Source of the DNA: Schaalia sp. ORNL0103 | GTDB taxonomy: Bacteria > Actinomycetota > Actinomycetes > Actinomycetales > Actinomycetaceae | DNA: 64,000 nucleotides | NCBI RefSeq assembly: GCF_019429565.1 | Contig: NZ_JAHXSA010000002.1 | Location: 124,001 to 188,000, forward strand | Reading direction: 5' to 3' | Part shown: piece by piece, positions 41,649 through 49,697 of the stretch | Numbering within the stretch: the first letter of the stretch is position 1 | Layout: each line of letters begins with the position of its first letter | Position numbers and translations under genes: made by a program | The notes under the pieces: generated by a model | Seen by the model: the letters and a program-made list of their open reading frames with translations, nothing else | Database searches by the model: none | Told to the model about the DNA's origin: nothing

Positions 41649-42563
41649 TCACCCCCGCCTCTCGCGCAGTGTCCGCGCGAGGAGGCCGTGCCTCGGCGCG
41701 AAGACCCAGGCGAGCACGAAGCACGCAGTCAGCACCAGGACGATCGTGGCCCCCGTGGGCACGTCCAGTGCCCACGACAGGTACAGGCCCACCAGGCCCC
41801 CGGAAGCACCCAGCACGGGCGACAGAATCATCATGGTCCCCAGGCGGTCGCACAGGAGCCGCGCGGTGGCCGCGGGGGTCACCAACAAAGCAAGCACCAG
41901 GACGTTGCCGATCGTCTGCACGGAGATCACCACGGCCAGGGCCACGGCGACATACAAAGACAGGTCAGCCAGCAGCACGTGCACGCCCGCCGCCCGAGCA
42001 CTCTCGCGGTCCAGGGTCACCGCGACGATGGGTCGGTGCGCGAGGAACAGCATGAGCAGCACGAACAACGCGCCAGCCAGCACCACGGGCACATCCGACG
42101 CCGGGATACCCGTGATCGACCCGAACAGGAAGTCCTGCAGGCTCCCCGCGTACCCGGGCGCCCGCGCGATGATCGCGACGCCCAGCGCAAACGCGCCAAC
42201 GAAGAGCACGCCGATGACGGAGTCCTCCTTGAGCCGCCGATTCTGCGCCAACAAGGCGACAAGCACGGCGGTCACGACGCCCGCGAGCGCGCCGCCCAGC
42301 ACCAGGGACCCGCCGCACACGAAGGCGATCGCCAGGCCGGGGAACACGGAGTGCGCGACGGCGTCGCCGATGAACGCCATGCCGCGCAGGACGACATGCA
42401 CGCCGACGCTGCCGCACACGAGCGCGGCGACGACCGCGATCAGCAGCGCGCGCGGCAGGAACGCCAGCGCGGGATTCGTCAGGTCGCGGAAGAAGTCGTA
42501 GGGGCTCAGGAAGTCCGCCGCCGGGACGAGGGCACGTCCGGCCGCGTGGATCACGGTGCTCAT
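41649..42563 (-). CDS. Zinc-type ABC transporter permease (anchored-repeat system)
   Basis: This 304-residue ABC-3 family permease has about eight hydrophobic segments and the family pieces GMAFIGDAVAHSVFPGLAIA, AIIARAPGYAGSLQDFLFGS and ALLVTPAATARLLCDRLG. ABC-3 permeases carry zinc or manganese. Its ATG overlaps the ATPase stop by 4 bp. It is the last gene of the operon that begins at 48340. Confidence 0.9.
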   Translation of the reverse strand: MSTVIHAAGRALVPAADFLSPYDFFRDLTNPALAFLPRALLIAVVAALVCGSVGVHVVLRGMAFIGDAVAHSVFPGLAIAFVCGGSLVLGGALAGVVTAVLVALLAQNRRLKEDSVIGVLFVGAFALGVAIIARAPGYAGSLQDFLFGSITGIPASDVPVVLAGALFVLLMLFLAHRPIVAVTLDRESARAAGVHVLLADLSLYVAVALAVVISVQTIGNVLVLALLVTPAATARLLCDRLGTMMILSPVLGASGGLVGLYLSWALDVPTGATIVLVLTACFVLAWVFAPRHGLLARTLRERRG

Positions 42564-43279
42564 GCGCGCACTCCTAGGGCGTCGAGGATCGGGTTGTCGG
42601 GTCGCACGTCGAAGGCGCGGATCCACGGGTCGGCGTCCGCCAGCTCCTCGGGCCGCCCGGACGCGACGATCGTGCGCCGCAGCAGGTACAGGCGGTCACA
42701 CCCGGCGCGCGCGCCGATGAGGTCGTGCGTGGTCATGAGGAGGGCCCGTCCGCCGTCCGCAAGGCTACGGAACAGGTCCATGAGCATCTCCTGCGTGGGC
42801 ATGTCGAGGCCGGTGAAGGGCTCGTCGAGGAGCAGCACGGCGGGCCGGATCGCGAGGGCCCGGGCGACGAGGACGCGCTGGCGCTGGCCGCCGGACAGCT
42901 CGCCGATGGGACGCTTCGCGAGCTCGCGCATGCCCACGAGGGACAGGGCCTCCTCGACCGCGCGGAAGTGCGGGGTGCGCGCGCGCCCCAGCAGCCCGCG
43001 CCGCACGGTGACGGCCTGCAGGACGGCGTCGCGCACGCTGATCGGGAAGTCCCACGCGAACTCGTGCCGCTGCGGCACGTACCCGATCGCGCCGTCGGTC
43101 TCGACGCTGCCGCTGGAGGGGATGAGCCCCAGGATCGAGCGGATCAGCGTGGTCTTCCCGGCGCCGTTGGGTCCGATGAGGCCGACGAGCTCCCCGGCCT
43201 CAACCTCCAGGTCGACGCCCTCGAGGACGCTGCGCCCGCCCAGGGACGCGCCCAGTCCGGTGACGCGCAGCTGGCTCAC
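42560..43279 (-). CDS. Zinc-type ABC transporter ATP-binding protein (anchored-repeat system)
   Basis: This 239-residue ATPase has Walker A GPNGAGKTTLIR, signature GELSGGQRQRVLVARALA and Walker B VLLLDEPFTGLD, with the Q-loop at GYVPQRHEFAW, all complete. It starts at a GTG overlapping the stop of the anchored-repeat gene and overlaps the permease start, so the three genes are translationally coupled. It energises metal uptake with the permease at 41649. Confidence 0.92.
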   Translation of the reverse strand: MSQLRVTGLGASLGGRSVLEGVDLEVEAGELVGLIGPNGAGKTTLIRSILGLIPSSGSVETDGAIGYVPQRHEFAWDFPISVRDAVLQAVTVRRGLLGRARTPHFRAVEEALSLVGMRELAKRPIGELSGGQRQRVLVARALAIRPAVLLLDEPFTGLDMPTQEMLMDLFRSLADGGRALLMTTHDLIGARAGCDRLYLLRRTIVASGRPEELADADPWIRAFDVRPDNPILDALGVRA

Positions 43280-44370
43280 TGCTCCCCTCCCCGATCGTCG
43301 AGGCCGGGGCCGCGCTCACCCGAGCCCTCACCGCGGGCGGTGGGTAGGGGCGCGAGGATGGAGTCGGCCTCGGCGATGGCGGCGGCCTGTTCGGCGCGGC
43401 TGCGGCGCGAGCGCGCGACGACGAGGGCGCCGATCACGAGGAGCGACAGGATGGCGACGGCGATGATCGCGAGGAAGGCCCAGTCGGGCAGCCCGCCCGA
43501 CGCGGCACCCAAAGCGGAGGAAGAGGAACCGGCGGGGTCAGCGGCCCCGGAACCAGCGGGTGCGGCACCAGAGGAAGAAGCGGAGGAGGAAGCGGAAGCA
43601 CCATCGGCGGGGGCAGCCGCGGGCGCAGCCATGGCCAGGGCCTCGGACGCGGAGGCGGCGTCACCGACGGCGAAGCGCAGGGTCGTGGAGGCGCTCACGG
43701 CCTCGCCGGCGGTGGTCGTGCCCAGGAAGGTCACGGTCGCCGTGTAGGTGCCGGGCGCGGAGAACGCCCAGTTGGCGTGCACGTGCGTGCCCGAGTCGAT
43801 CCACACGTCGCCAGGCGCCGCGCCCGAGTCGGCGAGCAGGAGGGGCTTGCCGAAGGTGCCGGACTGCAGGAACAGCCACGCGCGGCCGGGGCCGGACACG
43901 GGGCCGACGCGCATGGTGAGGCCGCGGTCGATGGTGGCGGTGACGGCGGGGTCCTGCGTGTTCCAGCCGAGCCACACGACGCCCGGGTTCTGCGTCTGGG
44001 GAACGACGTACACGGGCTTGCCGGCGACGTCGGCCAGGAAGGGGTAGTCGTCGGAGTTGGGCGCGGTCATGATGGCCGCATCACCCACCCGCAGGACGGT
44101 CTGGTTGGGGTCGCGCCACACGGCGCCGCTCTCGGCGTCGTGGCGCAGGCCGGCCCGCCACTGCCCGTCGATCAGTCGGGGGCCGAGGTCGACGTGCCCA
44201 ACGCTGATCTCGCTGGCCTCGTTCGACCACTCCTCGTGCGCGGCGACGCTCTGCGCGAGGTCGGGGTCGGGACTCGGGTCAGCAAAAGAAGAGGGCGCAC
44301 CCGCGATGACGAGGAAGGCCGACATGATGAGGGCGAACACCGACATGCCGAGGCGGGGGATTTGCACCAT
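43276..44370 (-). CDS. Membrane-anchored repeat protein of the ABC system
   Basis: This 364-residue exported protein has a signal peptide (MSVFALIMSAFLVIAGAPSS), a surface domain with one actinobacterial anchored-repeat unit (WIDSGTHVHANWAFSAPGTY; the H-x-H-x-N-W core is a likely metal contact), a Ser/Ala linker of about 50 residues and a C-terminal membrane helix (WAFLAIIAVAILSLLVIGAL) with a basic tail. No LPxTG is present, so it is held by the helix. I take the ATG at 44370. An in-frame ATG at 44685 overlaps the upstream stop, but the 105 codons between run through repeat DNA. Confidence 0.75.
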   Translation of the reverse strand: MVQIPRLGMSVFALIMSAFLVIAGAPSSFADPSPDPDLAQSVAAHEEWSNEASEISVGHVDLGPRLIDGQWRAGLRHDAESGAVWRDPNQTVLRVGDAAIMTAPNSDDYPFLADVAGKPVYVVPQTQNPGVVWLGWNTQDPAVTATIDRGLTMRVGPVSGPGRAWLFLQSGTFGKPLLLADSGAAPGDVWIDSGTHVHANWAFSAPGTYTATVTFLGTTTAGEAVSASTTLRFAVGDAASASEALAMAAPAAAPADGASASSSASSSGAAPAGSGAADPAGSSSSALGAASGGLPDWAFLAIIAVAILSLLVIGALVVARSRRSRAEQAAAIAEADSILAPLPTARGEGSGERGPGLDDRGGEQ

Positions 44371-44540
44371 TAGAGCTGCGACACGCCGACGACACGCCGT
44401 AGGGATACTTCTAGTGCTGCCATTCCCCCGGTGGGCGGCGACACCTGGACGTACGACGAGCTGAGATGCCCGCCCGCGGGACGGCAAGAAAGCGGGCGAG
44501 AAATCGCCACTCACACGTGCAGATTTAGGCCTCCGGCTAG

Positions 44541-44639
44541 CCCCGGGGGCGGCGGCGGGGCCTGGCCGGGCTTCGAGATCGACCACTCCGAGCGAAGCTC
44601 GCGTGTGGCGATCTCGCGGGCGGGCCGCCGCCACCGGGG
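44541..44639 (+). repeat. GC-rich palindromic repeat R2, copy 3
   Basis: This is the same unit as at 9901-9994 in the other orientation: GGCGGGGCCTGGCCGGGCTT then GAGCGAAGCTCGC and GCGGGCGGGCCGCCGCC. It lies in the 311-bp gap between the substrate-binding and anchored-repeat genes of the ABC operon. Confidence 0.75.
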
Positions 44640-44681
44640 TGCAGAGCCGGCGGCCGGCAGTCGGGCGAGAAGAGAAGGGTT

Positions 44682-46370
44682 TCATGGCATCTCCTTGCCG
44701 CCCAGGCAGCGTGCCAGTGAGCGGGCGTTGTGTTCCATCATGTCGATGTAGGTGGGGGCTTGGTCGTCGAGGGTGTCGCCGTACAGGGGGCAGATGTCCA
44801 CGCCCGCGTCGGTGGCGGCGGTGCGCAGGGTGGAGCGGGTGCGCGCCAGGTTGGGCTCGAGGAACACCGCGGGGATCGAGGAGTCGGACAGGGTGGCCTG
44901 GAGCTTGATCCGGTCAGCGATGGAGGGTTCGACGCTGGGGTTGGGTGCGACGAATCCGGCGACGGTGAGCCCGTAGGCGTTCGCCAGGTACGCGTACGCG
45001 TCGTTGGTGGTGACGAGTTTGCGGCGCTCCTCGGGGATGGACGCGATGGTCGAGGCCACGGTGGCGTCGAGCTCGTCGAGGCGCGTCAGGTAGGCGGCTG
45101 CGTTGGCCCGGTAGGTGGCCTCGCCGTCGGGGTCGACGGAGATCAGCGAGTCGCGGATGACGCGCACGTACGCCTGGGCGTTGTGGACGTCGTGCCACAG
45201 GTGGGGGTCGATGTCGCCGTGGACGTGCTTGCCGAGGACGGCCTGGGGCAGCATGTAGACGTTCGCGCCGGGCTCGCCGATGAAGCGGAACGAGGCCTCC
45301 CCGGGGATCGTCGTGAGTGCGCGGGTGGGCACTTCGATGACGACCTGGTCGAGGTCGGTGCATTCCATGGTCGAGACGACGGCCGCTCCCGTGGTTCCGG
45401 CGCCCACGCAGGGGGCCGAGGCCTCGTCTCCACTGAGTGCTCCGGCGTCGGAGGCGAGTTCGACGCGCTTGGTGGTGAGGTTGACGGTGATGTCGGCGTG
45501 GCCGGCGGACAGGACGCGGCGGCCCTCACTGGCGGCGATCTCCTCGGGCGGGGTGCCGACGGCGAAGACGGCGGTGCCTTCCCCAACGCTGACGGGCGTG
45601 GCGCCGGGCGTGGTGCGCAGGTTGGCGCGGAAGTGGACGCGGTAGACGCCGGGGGCGGTGAATGCCCAGCTCATGTGCTGGTGGGCGTCGGCGGGCAGCT
45701 GCGCGGTGTCGGTGTCGTATCCGCCTGCGGCGTTGAAGCCGTCCGAGGTCGCGAAGGCGATTTCGGGCTGCCCGAACGACGTGGTGAGGTAGGCGGCGGC
45801 CTGGCCGGGCCCGTCGACGCCGGTGGTCGTCAGGTCGATCTGCGAGGCTCGGGTGGCCCCCATGTCGGCGCCGTCGCCCCACACGCGCATGCCGAGCCAC
45901 GGGGTGTCGAGGGCGCGGTCTTCGACGAGGGGGAGGATGGTGGCGCCGTTCTTGGCGGCCTCCTCGGCGACGGAGACGGAGCGCGAGCCGGCGGGCAGGT
46001 TGGAGTCGAGGGCGCGGATGAGGGCGTGCTCCTCGAGCATGAGGTAGTTGGAGAAGGCGACGTCCGCGTATGCGACGTCGCGGATGGTGCGCAGGGAGGG
46101 CTCCCACGAGTGCGGGTCCGCCCCGTTGGGCACCATCTGCGTGACGTGGACGCGGTCTCCGGCGACGTTGCGCACGAGGTCGGCGAGGATGCCGGTCGTG
46201 GCGACGACGCGCAGTTCACCGTCGCTCGCGGGGTCGGGCGCGGGCGCGCACCCTGCCAGGGTCGCCGTGATCGCTAACGTCGAGGCAGCGAGCACACACC
46301 CACTCCCCCGCCACCCACGGAAGGGGAGGCGGGGGATGAAGGAGAGTCGGCCTCGTGAATGAGGGGTCAC
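44682..46370 (-). CDS. Zinc ABC substrate-binding lipoprotein with inserted anchored repeat
   Basis: This 562-residue lipoprotein has lipobox LAGCAPAP. Residues about 35-115 start a ZnuA-type binding domain (VTQMVPNGADPHSWEPSLRT with a metal His). This domain is then interrupted by a surface insert of about 220 residues with an anchored-repeat core (ADAHQHMSWAFTAPGVYRVH), and resumes at YMLPQAVLGKHVHGDIDPHL (metal His) through NDAYAYLANAYGLTVAGF to the end. Such insertions define the anchored-repeat ABC binding proteins. The GTG at 46370 overlaps the upstream stop by 4 bp. Confidence 0.88.
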   Translation of the reverse strand: MTPHSRGRLSFIPRLPFRGWRGSGCVLAASTLAITATLAGCAPAPDPASDGELRVVATTGILADLVRNVAGDRVHVTQMVPNGADPHSWEPSLRTIRDVAYADVAFSNYLMLEEHALIRALDSNLPAGSRSVSVAEEAAKNGATILPLVEDRALDTPWLGMRVWGDGADMGATRASQIDLTTTGVDGPGQAAAYLTTSFGQPEIAFATSDGFNAAGGYDTDTAQLPADAHQHMSWAFTAPGVYRVHFRANLRTTPGATPVSVGEGTAVFAVGTPPEEIAASEGRRVLSAGHADITVNLTTKRVELASDAGALSGDEASAPCVGAGTTGAAVVSTMECTDLDQVVIEVPTRALTTIPGEASFRFIGEPGANVYMLPQAVLGKHVHGDIDPHLWHDVHNAQAYVRVIRDSLISVDPDGEATYRANAAAYLTRLDELDATVASTIASIPEERRKLVTTNDAYAYLANAYGLTVAGFVAPNPSVEPSIADRIKLQATLSDSSIPAVFLEPNLARTRSTLRTAATDAGVDICPLYGDTLDDQAPTYIDMMEHNARSLARCLGGKEMP

Positions 46371-48340
46371 AGCGCCCGGCGCAGGTTGCGGCGACGTCCG
46401 ATCGCACCCACCCACACGCAGGCCGCGCCCGTGAGCGCCCACGTGAGGGAGACGACGGTCAACGGGATGGTGTCGGCGCCGGTGGTGGCCAGGGAGAGGT
46501 CGCAGTCCTTGCCGGACGCGGTGCGGCCGACGACCTGGGAGACCATGGGTCGCCCGCTCGGGCCGGTCGCGCCCGTGGCGGTGAGGTCGCCGCCCGAGCC
46601 GAAGCCGCTGCCCGCGAGCGCCGCGCCGTTGGGGGTGACGCGCATGGTGATGGTCAGCGTGTAGGTGCCGGGCACGGTGAACACCCAGTTCTGGTGGGCG
46701 TGCGTGTTGGCGCCGAGTGTGTAGCCGGTGCCGGGGCCGTCGAAGACGTGCTCGCCGACGCCGGAGCCGAGCGCGCCCGCGTTGAAGACGGCGACGCGTC
46801 CGGGGCCTTCGACGGCGTCGAGGGTGAACTGGACGGGGCCGGTGGTGCCGGTGACGATCTCTTCGCGCTGGGAGTTCAGGCCCAGCCACGGCACGCCCGC
46901 GATCTGGGTGGAGGGGATCAGCCAGACGCTGGAGCCGGGGGTGGCGACGAAGCCGAGGTCGGCGGGCGCGGTGATGCGCGCGGCGTCACCGAGGGCGAAG
47001 GTCAGGGACGAGGGGTCAACCCACTGGGCGGGCTGGCTGCGGTCGTCCTTGACGCGGGCGACGAGGGTGCCGTTTTCGATGGCGGGGCCCAGGTCGAAGT
47101 GGCCGTCGGTGGCGTTGCCGGAGGCGCCGTCGCCGACGCTCACGGTCAGGGTCGTGCGCGCGGTGTTCGCGGGGGCGTTGTTCGAGGCCAGGGTGGCGGC
47201 CTCGGCCTCGGTGGCCTCGCGGGTGATGCGGGTGGCGACGCAGCGCTCACCGCCGGTCGTGCCCGAGGTGGTGTGCGCGCCCGAAGAGGGGGCGGGGTTC
47301 GCGCCGGTCGTCGTGCCGGTGTTTCCGGTGGTTCCCGTCGTGCCGGGCGCGGGGGCCGGGGCGCTGGGCGTTCCCGTGGCGCCGCCCACGCCCTGGTCCT
47401 GCGCGGCCTGGTTGTTCGTGGAGCTCACGGAGCCGGGGCCCACGCCGGGGGCGGGTGCGGGCTGGGCCTGGTCGGTCGAGGGGGCCGCTCCGGACTCGGC
47501 GAGGCACGAGGCCTCGTCCGCGACGTCGATCGTGTACGTGTGAGCCGCGGACTGGGCGTTGGCGGCGCCGGTGTTCCCGGGGGTCCACGCGCTGGCCTGG
47601 ACGGTCAGCGTGTAGCGGCCGGCGCGTGTGAACAGCCAGTTGACGTGCTTGTGGGCGGCGTAAGGCTGGTCGATGTCGTCGCCGCCCGGCGCCAGGTCGA
47701 AGCTGCCGTCATTGGTGACCGCCTTGGTGCCCTCGGTGAAGCTGGAGGTGAAGGCGTAGATGCGGCCGTTCTCCGGGCCCGTGTAGGAGATGTGGAAGCG
47801 CGCGGCGTCGTAGCCGCCGGCCGTGACGCCCAGGGTGTCCCATCCGGGCCACAGGACGGTCGCCTGGTTGTCGCCGGACTGGCCGAGCAGGTAGGCGGCG
47901 GCGGGAGCGCCGGTCGCCTGGCTGACGGCGGCGGGGATCTGGGTGAGCGTGGACTTGTTGACGGCGAGGAGCGTCTGCTCGGGCTCGCGCATGACGCCGG
48001 AGCCCGTCGCGTCCTCCTTGATGCGCAGAGTGAGCGCGCCGGACGCGTCGGAGGTCAGGTCGAAGATGTCCGCGTGGCCGCGGTCCAGGGTGGCCGTGGT
48101 GCCGGCGGGGGCGGTGCGCATGACGGCGCAGGTGCTCACGGCGGCCTCGGACGAGGCCGTGGCTGCGTTCGCGGTGTCGGCCTCCTCGGTTGCCGCCACG
48201 TCCGTGGTGTCGGGGCCTGCGGTGGCCTCGTCGGCGGCGTGTGCCGCTCCGGGCACGAGGAAGGAGGTGGCCGCGAGGGCCATTGCGGCGAAAGCCCGGG
48301 CAGCTGCGCGGCCCGGGTTCCGGTACTTCGTGGGGTTCAT
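46367..48340 (-). CDS. Cell-wall-anchored ABC-associated repeat protein (LAxTG)
   Basis: This 657-residue exported protein has a signal peptide ending AAHAAD, two anchored-repeat units (QPYAAHKHVNWLFTRAGRYT at about 226-245; GANTHAHQNWVFTVPGTYTL at about 548-567), a long Pro/Gly/Thr linker between them, and a sortase signal at the end: LATTG, a hydrophobic stretch and a RRRNLRR tail. It probably captures metal at the wall and hands it to the binding lipoprotein. It is the first gene of the operon, 30 bp behind a Zur-like operator. Confidence 0.88.
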   Translation of the reverse strand: MNPTKYRNPGRAAARAFAAMALAATSFLVPGAAHAADEATAGPDTTDVAATEEADTANAATASSEAAVSTCAVMRTAPAGTTATLDRGHADIFDLTSDASGALTLRIKEDATGSGVMREPEQTLLAVNKSTLTQIPAAVSQATGAPAAAYLLGQSGDNQATVLWPGWDTLGVTAGGYDAARFHISYTGPENGRIYAFTSSFTEGTKAVTNDGSFDLAPGGDDIDQPYAAHKHVNWLFTRAGRYTLTVQASAWTPGNTGAANAQSAAHTYTIDVADEASCLAESGAAPSTDQAQPAPAPGVGPGSVSSTNNQAAQDQGVGGATGTPSAPAPAPGTTGTTGNTGTTTGANPAPSSGAHTTSGTTGGERCVATRITREATEAEAATLASNNAPANTARTTLTVSVGDGASGNATDGHFDLGPAIENGTLVARVKDDRSQPAQWVDPSSLTFALGDAARITAPADLGFVATPGSSVWLIPSTQIAGVPWLGLNSQREEIVTGTTGPVQFTLDAVEGPGRVAVFNAGALGSGVGEHVFDGPGTGYTLGANTHAHQNWVFTVPGTYTLTITMRVTPNGAALAGSGFGSGGDLTATGATGPSGRPMVSQVVGRTASGKDCDLSLATTGADTIPLTVVSLTWALTGAACVWVGAIGRRRNLRRAL

Positions 48341-48374
48341 GAGGGGGTCCTCTAGGTGCTTCGCACGTGTATAT

Positions 48375-48395
48375 GAATGAGAATCGTTATCATTC
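48375..48395 (-). promoter_or_regulatory. Zur/Fur-family operator
   Basis: GAATGAGAATCGTTATCATTC is a near-perfect 21-bp palindrome of the Fur/Zur type. It lies just upstream of the anchored-repeat operon, pointing to repression under zinc sufficiency. Confidence 0.75.
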
Positions 48396-48586
48396 TATGC
48401 CCGTGGCCCACGCCGCGCAAAGTTCTAGCACCCGAAATCCCTGATCGCGGCCCCCCTTCATGAGGGTCGACCTCAAATGTGGCCAGACAATGCGGCCAGA
48501 CAATGGGGCCAAGAGCTCTGATGACGCCCCAAAGCCTCGGGGACCACGACTCTCCCCCTCAAATTCACATGCAATACACCTCCCCT

Positions 48587-48701
48587 AAATTTCGCACGTA
48601 ATTCCCTCACTACTTTTTCAAACTTTGAATTCAGATCGTTGGAATTCCGCGGTTTTCTCACCATTGCTCATTTGTCTGACCCCCAAATTACGTGCGAAAT
48701 T
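48587..48701 (+). repeat. 115-bp inverted-end element, copy E
   Basis: It starts AAATTTCGCACGTAATTCCC and ends AAATTACGTGCGAAATT, with TTTGAATTCAGATCGTTGG inside. The orientation matches copies C and D. It is 38 kb from the nearest other full copy and lies upstream of the small-gene promoter. Confidence 0.85.
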
Positions 48702-48907
48702 GATGGCGAGCTTCAGTAGCCAACGGTCGACGAACTCGTACGAACCGACATTAAATTTTTAGAAATTTCGCGATCTGTGGGTAAGCACTGTCGACACAAC
48801 ACACGAATTGTGACGGCGTGCGCACGTTTGTGCAGATGGTGTGCACGCGGCCACTTTGCTTTGCAATTGCTTGGTTTTTGATGCGATCTAAATTACTGGC
48901 CGAACGG

Positions 48908-48936
48908 TTGATTGAGCGTTTTGGGAGGGATAAACT
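48908..48936 (+). promoter_or_regulatory. Probable promoter of the small-protein gene
   Basis: TTGATT and TAAACT are separated by 17 bases. Transcription would begin near 48943, directly before a strong stem-loop. Confidence 0.5.
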
Positions 48937-48945
48937 ATAACCATC

Positions 48946-49023
48946 AAGCGCCTGACAAAGCTGCCAAGCTGGTCTGGCGCTTTTCTTGTTTGAAACGCAG
49001 GGTCGCGCCGACGCTACCTGCGT
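48946..49023 (+). ncRNA. Structured 5' leader or short RNA
   Basis: AAGCGCC (48946) pairs with GGCGCTT (48976), with an inner AGCT pair, followed by TTTCTTGTTT as in an intrinsic terminator. A second stem, ACGCAGG with CCTGCGT, follows at 48995-49023. Together they lie between the promoter and the 32-codon gene. The first hairpin could end a short RNA of about 45 nt or act as an attenuator. Confidence 0.45.
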
Positions 49024-49111
49024 TGGCACACTCCTCGTTACAGACCGGGTGATCCTCGGCCTCGTCAAGCAGGGAATCAACACACAATACGATCCCACAA
49101 GGAGTTCACTC

Positions 49112-49210
49112 ATGTTCTCGACCATCGACGTCATGGTTGCCCAGGCCCACATCGATCAGCTGAACGAGCTCGCCGACACCAAGCACCTGGTGAAGGCCGA
49201 CCGCCACTGA
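49112..49210 (+). CDS. 32-residue small protein of unknown function
   Basis: The ATG is preceded by CAAGGAG at ideal spacing and the frame encodes one predicted amphipathic helix (VMVAQAHIDQLNELADTKHL) with no signal peptide or membrane segment. A strong terminator follows 31 bp after the stop. Ribosome site, promoter, leader and terminator around so short a frame make a real gene likely. I do not recognise the peptide. Confidence 0.6.
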   Translation: MFSTIDVMVAQAHIDQLNELADTKHLVKADRH

Positions 49211-49241
49211 GCGAATTCCGGCCACGCCGGAGTTCCACGCA

Positions 49242-49275
49242 AGTCCGCAGACCCGCAGGGGCTGCGGACTTTTTG
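49242..49275 (+). terminator. Intrinsic terminator of the small gene
   Basis: AGTCCGCAGACCC and GGGGCTGCGGACT pair around GCA, followed by TTTTT. It is one of the best terminators in the window. Confidence 0.9.
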
Positions 49276-49300
49276 CATACCCTCACGGGCACGGCCGCGG

Positions 49301-49470
49301 TGCCGGTGGGCGGTGGCGGGGCCTGGCCGGGCACACCAGAACCACAGGGACCGCCGGTGTGGAGGGCGCCGGAGGGTCCGGAGGGCACGGGCGGGCTTCG
49401 AGGCACGGCGCCGAGCGGAGCGAGGTTGCCTAGCCTCGCGGGCGGCCGGGGCCTCCGGCGCCCGGAACAC
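49301..49470 (+). repeat. GC-rich palindromic repeat R2, copy 4, interrupted
   Basis: GGTGGGCGGTGGCGGGGCCT at the left and GCGGGCTTCGAGGCACGG with CCTCGCGGGCGGCCGGGG further on match R2, split by about 60 bp (49334-49393) rich in GGTGTGGAGGGCGCCGGAGG. A related unit at 49500-49563 matches 9855-9915 in reverse. The rest of the gap to 49697 holds parS site 2 and no gene. Confidence 0.65.
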
Positions 49471-49584
49471 CCGTGGGACCACAAGCAACAACAGCAGGAA
49501 GGCCGCCGCCCACGGGCACACGAAGCAGCCCGGCCCCACGGCCGGGCCATTCGGCGCCCGGAACACGAGCGCCACCACAACCAA

Positions 49585-49600
49585 TGTTTCACGTGAAACA
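49585..49600. other. parS site 2
   Basis: A perfect TGTTTCACGTGAAACA, about 100 bp before the aminotransferase gene. Confidence 0.92.
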
Positions 49601-49697
49601 TCTGCCCAACCACCGGCCCCGTTACCCCGTATGGCCAGGAAAGTGGCACACTTGACCTATACGGTTCTACGTAACTTCATGCAAAGGATGGCATGCC

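Noticed and set aside
44371-44685. ATG at 44685 as the start of the membrane-anchored repeat protein
   Set aside because: It would place 105 low-complexity residues encoded by repeat R2 before a proper signal peptide; kept only as a finding about the junction.
46355-48355. 666-codon plus-strand Gly/Val/Arg-rich frame
   Set aside because: Antisense shadow of the wall-anchored repeat protein.
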